Part shown: piece after piece, positions 60,604 through 64,000 of the stretch
Numbering within the stretch: position 1 is the first letter of the stretch
How the letters are laid out: each line of letters begins with the position of its first letter
Assembly (NCBI GenBank): GCA_002425185.1
Contig: DILT01000013.1
Coordinates: forward strand, 186,001-250,000
Reading direction: 5' to 3'
DNA from: Flammeovirgaceae bacterium UBA5585
GTDB lineage: Bacteria > Bacteroidota > Bacteroidia > Cytophagales > Cyclobacteriaceae
DNA: 64,000 nucleotides
Notes under the pieces: model-generated
Seen by the model: only the letters and a program-made list of their open reading frames with translations
What the model was told of the DNA's origin: nothing
Database searches by the model: none
Made by a program: the position numbers and the translations under genes

Positions 60604-62652
60604 TCAAAAAGCGAGATTAACTTTTATTCCGCCATAAAAATTACGCGCAGGCGCTGCGTTGTAGTATCTGCCTCCTGCTGCATTCAGGTCGTGGCCTAAA
60701 CTATAACTTTTATCAAGCAGATTATCGCCACCAACATAAACTTCGAAACGCTTGTGGTCATAGCCCAGTCTAAATCCTGGTAAGGTATACGATTCAGCAT
60801 ATACCGTATTGGCATCAGTCAGTGGAAGCTTACTGGTATACAGAACAGTTGCCCGAACATAAAGCCCTATCCGCGAGGCAACATCAACACCACCGCTCCA
60901 GACATGCTGTGGTGTACCGGTTAGTTGGTTCCCTGAAAAATCATCCTGCCCTTTAACATAATCGCCAAAGCGATAATGATTATACGCATAGCTTGACCAC
61001 ACCACGATTTTGTTCACCAGTCTGCCCTTTGCTAATACAGGATTGTAGTTAACAGAAAACTCAATCCCTTTTTGTTTTGTCTTTCCCGCATTTACAAAAT
61101 ACTCTGCACCATCTTCTTCTCGCCTGATAACGATGGTCTCGTTTAACCCGAAATAATAGAACGTGATATCCTTTTTCAGGATTCTGAAAAATTCCGAACG
61201 TGCACCCAATTCATAATTAGTCCCGGTTTCGGGCTGAAGATCACGGTTGAAAACGCCATTTGAAGCATTAATCTCGGCCAGTGTAGGTGGTGAAAAACCA
61301 CGGCTTAAACTTCCGTAAATCGAAACGTTTTTACCGGGTGTCGTTATAAAAGCAAGGCGTGGCATAAACTCCGGATCATAAGTGATTTGTTCAGGTGCTG
61401 ATCCTGCATCTGAAAGTCGGTGAAAATTGTATCGCAAACCGTTCATACTTAATCCTGCGGTTGCACTGATTTTCTTCCAGCGCAACTCTGCCTGACCGAA
61501 GATGCTGTACTGCAAAACATCGGTTTCATCATCCAACAGCAAAGCCCCTTCTTTACCTTGTAAATTTTCATACGACTTCACTGGTAAAAATCCGTATTGA
61601 AATTCTCCACCACCTACTAACGTAATACCAACGTTGCCTGCATTTTGTGTAAACGATGTTACCGAACGGGCACCCAGGCTTTGTTCGTTCCGATGATCAT
61701 AATTCCGGATAGAAGGATTTTTAAAATTAACCAGGTTGCCATAAACGTTGGTCTGGTTGTGGAGCCTTTTGTTAAAAGCATATTCATGTGAAACACCAAC
61801 ATAAAACGATCGAAGCGAAACGTGAGCATTCTGTTCTTCCGCCCCTGGCAATGTTGCTGTAGCCGGGCGGGCTTGTTTTGGATTGGTAGTAAATTCATTT
61901 AGCGTAAGGCCACCCGGTGTTTCATAGAACAAATCGCTGTAAAAAATAAACGTTTCCAAAACCTGATTGTCGTTTGTTTCAAAACGAAAAACACTGTTTA
62001 TCACATCACGCGAAAATCTTGTTTGCTTACGGTAGCCATCAGCTTGCTGATGCATAACCTGAACCTGATGACCCGAGCGTTCCTTACCTTCTTCATACGA
62101 AACAGAAAATTGTTCACTCCCAAAAGAGCCGACTTGTAATCCTGCCTTTAAAGCATGCCCCCTTTCAGGATAAGGGCTATTCAGCAACAAAACTCCGCCC
62201 GTTCCTGCTCCATACAAACTCGATCCGGGTCCTTTTAAAACTTCAAGCGATCCAAGCATGGCCGGATCAAGCTGGTTCAGGTATGTGTTCCCACCGGGAT
62301 CAGTAAGCGGAATGTTATTCCAATAAACTTTTACATTACGAACACCAAACGGTGAACGAAGCGTACTGCCACGAATGGATACGCGATAACTTCCGGGCGA
62401 TCGTTCTTCAAGTCGAACTCCAGGTACGGTGTTCATGGCCGGAACAAGCGTAGAAATATTAAACCGTTGAAAATCCTGCTGTCCAACGGTGGCCACTGAA
62501 GCAGGAATTTCTTTAAGCTGTCGGTTGTAAGCGTAGGCCTTTATAATCACCTCATCCAATTCACGAATGGTATCACGCACAACAGGCAGCTCTTGCGATG
62601 AAGCCCTGAAGAGGGTGAAAACACACAGGAAAAAAACTAAAAAGCGAAGCAT
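60604..62652 (-). CDS. TonB-dependent outer-membrane receptor
   Basis: The 682-residue protein has a signal peptide (VFFLCVFTLFRASSQ), a TonB-box-like start of the mature chain (IRELDEVIIKAYA), a plug domain (NTVPGVRLEERSPGSYRVSI, SSLYGAGTGGVLLLNSP) and a 22-strand barrel ending in NFYGGIKVNLAF, a C-terminal aromatic signature. It lacks the CarboxypepD_reg domain of SusC-type receptors, so import of a metal chelate or vitamin is likelier than of glycans. Ligand unknown. A hairpin lies in its 5' leader. A fructosamine kinase gene follows by 18 bp. Confidence 0.9.
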   Translation of the reverse strand: MLRFLVFFLCVFTLFRASSQELPVVRDTIRELDEVIIKAYAYNRQLKEIPASVATVGQQDFQRFNISTLVPAMNTVPGVRLEERSPGSYRVSIRGSTLRSPFGVRNVKVYWNNIPLTDPGGNTYLNQLDPAMLGSLEVLKGPGSSLYGAGTGGVLLLNSPYPERGHALKAGLQVGSFGSEQFSVSYEEGKERSGHQVQVMHQQADGYRKQTRFSRDVINSVFRFETNDNQVLETFIFYSDLFYETPGGLTLNEFTTNPKQARPATATLPGAEEQNAHVSLRSFYVGVSHEYAFNKRLHNQTNVYGNLVNFKNPSIRNYDHRNEQSLGARSVTSFTQNAGNVGITLVGGGEFQYGFLPVKSYENLQGKEGALLLDDETDVLQYSIFGQAELRWKKISATAGLSMNGLRYNFHRLSDAGSAPEQITYDPEFMPRLAFITTPGKNVSIYGSLSRGFSPPTLAEINASNGVFNRDLQPETGTNYELGARSEFFRILKKDITFYYFGLNETIVIRREEDGAEYFVNAGKTKQKGIEFSVNYNPVLAKGRLVNKIVVWSSYAYNHYRFGDYVKGQDDFSGNQLTGTPQHVWSGGVDVASRIGLYVRATVLYTSKLPLTDANTVYAESYTLPGFRLGYDHKRFEVYVGGDNLLDKSYSLGHDLNAAGGRYYNAAPARNFYGGIKVNLAF

Positions 62653-62669
62653 TTTTTTTGGCGGTGATT

Positions 62670-62710
62670 GGCTGTTCCCAAATGATGTTCGTTGAATCGG
62701 GGAACAAGCC
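62670..62710 (-). promoter_or_regulatory. Stem-loop in the leader of the TonB receptor gene
   Basis: GGCTGTTCCC (62670-62679) and GGGAACAAGCC (62700-62710) pair with one bulged A across a 20-nt loop, 18 bp before the start codon. It could be a regulatory hairpin or operator; no known riboswitch core can be recognised. Confidence 0.35.
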
Positions 62711-62863
62711 CAATAACCTGTAATACAGTGAAATAGGCAAGGTTTTACACTAAAAATCCGAAAAAAATAGCCATCTTGCAGGTTGTCGAACTAATTCGGC
62801 TAAGGCTCGGTTATAAAAATGCTTCTGAAAAAGCCATTATTCATTCATAATTAACAACAAATC

Positions 62864-63094
62864 ATGGGAAGACCTCCAGTATTACCAAAGAAGAAAAAAG
62901 ACGGTTTTTATATCGAAATCCGCAACAAAGGATCAAAATCTTCAGGAACTATCATCATTCGTGACACCCGCGAGGCCATGATGCAGGCAGCCCGCATGTA
63001 CGAAATCACAAAAGACGTTACCATTCTTGGCGAACACCGCAGCGGCAAGCGGGTGGAAGAGTCAAAGAAAAAGAGTTCCGCTAAAGTAAAATAA
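62864..63094 (+). CDS. Small basic conserved-looking protein
   Basis: The 76-residue protein begins MGRPPVLPKKKKDGFYIEIR and ends in a Lys/Ser-rich tail. The middle (SSGTIIIRDTREAMMQAARM) looks like one or two strands and a helix. It may bind nucleic acid, but no family is recognised. A good intrinsic terminator directly follows the stop codon, supporting that it is a real gene. Confidence 0.7.
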   Translation: MGRPPVLPKKKKDGFYIEIRNKGSKSSGTIIIRDTREAMMQAARMYEITKDVTILGEHRSGKRVEESKKKSSAKVK

Positions 63095-63114
63095 GGGGCA
63101 GTTGCCCCTTTTTT
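63093..63114 (+). terminator. Rho-independent terminator after the small basic protein gene
   Basis: AAGGGGC-AGTT-GCCCCTT is followed by TTTT. The stem begins at the stop codon of the preceding gene. Confidence 0.85.
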
Positions 63115-63163
63115 CTTACCCTTCCTTCTATATCTTTTCTATTTTCAGCCGAAAGATTTACCG

Positions 63164-64000
63164 GTGAGATACGTCATTCTATTTATTCTTTTTGCATCGT
63201 ATAGTGTAGCCGCACAGAAAAAAGAAAAGCCTTACGTTGTTCTTGTTTCCTTTGATGGCTTCCGGCACGACTATGTCTCGAAATATGACCTGCCAAACTT
63301 TAACGCGTTCATTCAAAAAGGTGTGGCCGCTGATGGACTGATTCCGTCCTTCCCAAGCAAAACATTTCCGAATCACTATACTTTGGTTACCGGACTTTAT
63401 CCCGGAAATCACGGTTTGGTTGACAATTATTTCTACGACAAAAGGCTCAACCTCAACTACACCATGCGCAATCGTGACATGGTGGAAAATCCTGTTTTTT
63501 ATGGAGGCACTCCACTGTGGCAACTGGCTCAACAGCAAGGCTTGAAATCCGCTTCCTGTTTTTGGGTAGGATCGGAGGCTCCTGTACTCGGTGAATTGCC
63601 TACATACTACTACAGGTATGAGCAAGAAATGCCCAACGTAAAACGTATTGACCAGGTGATGGACTGGTTGAAACTTCCAAAGAAAGAACGGCCGCAGTTT
63701 ATCTCGTTGTATTTTTCATTGGTGGATACAGAAGGACATAACACCGGGCCAAATTCTGAAGCGCTTAAAAAGACAGTAATACAGGCTGACAGTTTACTGG
63801 GTTACCTGATGCAAGGAATAAAGAAGACCAAACTTCCTGTAAATGTTATCCTGGTTTCCGATCACGGTATGTATGAACTCGAGCAGAAAGAAGAAACCTA
63901 CATCACGCTAAGCAAGTTCATTAACCTGGCCGATACCACCGTTCGTGTTATTAATGGCGGAACACAGGCGCATTTGTACACAAACAACGTTGACTCACTT
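63164..64000 (+). CDS. Ectonucleotide pyrophosphatase/phosphodiesterase (NPP) family, partial
   Basis: The frame is open from a GTG at 63164 to the window end (279 codons, no stop). A signal peptide precedes the domain ((V)RYVILFILFASYSVAAQ). Alkaline-phosphatase-superfamily motifs are present: metal Asp in VLVSFDGFRHDY, nucleophile Thr in FPSKTFPNHYTLVTGLYPGN, SLVDTEGHNTGP and VSDHGM. It should cleave nucleotide diesters or pyrophosphates outside the cytoplasm. No in-frame ATG lies near the signal peptide, so GTG is the probable start. The C-terminal part is beyond the window. Confidence 0.88.
   Translation, partial: MRYVILFILFASYSVAAQKKEKPYVVLVSFDGFRHDYVSKYDLPNFNAFIQKGVAADGLIPSFPSKTFPNHYTLVTGLYPGNHGLVDNYFYDKRLNLNYTMRNRDMVENPVFYGGTPLWQLAQQQGLKSASCFWVGSEAPVLGELPTYYYRYEQEMPNVKRIDQVMDWLKLPKKERPQFISLYFSLVDTEGHNTGPNSEALKKTVIQADSLLGYLMQGIKKTKLPVNVILVSDHGMYELEQKEETYITLSKFINLADTTVRVINGGTQAHLYTNNVDSL

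Noticed and set aside
62700..62800. Cobalamin or TPP riboswitch upstream of the TonB receptor
   Set aside because: No conserved core of these riboswitches can be found; only a simple hairpin is present.

Overview
The window looks like a chromosomal segment of a Bacteroidota bacterium, most likely of the Cytophagales line. The reasons are: adjacent gldE and gldD gliding genes behind mutY and ssb; many signal peptides ending in ...AQ; sensor proteins with Reg_prop/Y_Y_Y propellers; a TonB-dependent receptor; PorT-like barrels; many S9 peptidases; few visible Shine-Dalgarno sequences; and TAnnTTTG-type -7 boxes before some genes. I see no rRNA, tRNA, CRISPR array, phage or IS transposase. This is mostly core chromosome, with one repeat-rich island at the left end.

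Layout. 1-1600: the tail of a gene cut by the window edge, then five copies plus a remnant of a 110-170 bp dispersed element with inverted ends; a single-domain GIY-YIG nuclease sits among them. 1.6-5.5 kb (+): a type II Ca2+-ATPase and an M50-like membrane protease. 5.6-13.5 kb (-): a secreted WD40-caspase fusion, an ATP-grasp-like protein, two tandem divergent DAACS transporters, a DUF2214 membrane protein and a GNAT acetyltransferase. 13.5-19.1 kb: convergent S9 peptidase and Asp-box propeller protein sharing a stem-loop. 19.2-21.7 kb (-): a GAF sensor without an output domain and a thioredoxin-fold protein. 21.9-32.6 kb (-): nine tightly packed genes, recG, a Y_Y_Y propeller protein, DinB-like, PBP4, NagZ-like GH3, two small coiled-coil membrane proteins, hutG-like and hutF.

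32.7-34.3 kb: a small unknown protein, a VOC protein and a nitronate monooxygenase/FabK-like flavoprotein. 34.6-39.9 kb (+): three thioredoxin-fold exported proteins, a PhoD-like phosphatase, PrsW and a TMEM175-like channel. 40-42.9 kb (-): HU, a TPR protein, a 29-residue AURKAIP1/COX24-type basic protein and RNase G. 43-47.7 kb (+): mutY, ssb, gldE, gldD and an aminotransferase. 47.8-50.5 kb: a YCII-like protein, a 2H phosphoesterase and an exported amidohydrolase. 50.5-62.7 kb (-): DPP IV-like peptidase, orphan FtsX-type permease, response regulator, outer-membrane barrel, propeller histidine kinase, fructosamine kinase and TonB receptor. 62.8-64 kb (+): a small basic protein and the start of a nucleotide pyrophosphatase/phosphodiesterase that runs off the window.

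How genes work together. HutF and HutG-like perform the last two steps of the five-enzyme histidine route. PBP4 and the NagZ-like hydrolase both act on peptidoglycan. The propeller kinase, barrel and LuxR-type regulator look like one signalling unit. GldE and GldD belong to gliding/T9SS biology. The most unusual material is: the GIY-YIG gene embedded in its repeat family; the NagZ-like enzyme whose coiled-coil tail recurs in two small membrane proteins next to it; the exported WD40-caspase; the paired DAACS transporters with altered sodium-site motifs; and short palindromes shared between intergenic repeats and a peptidase coding sequence.
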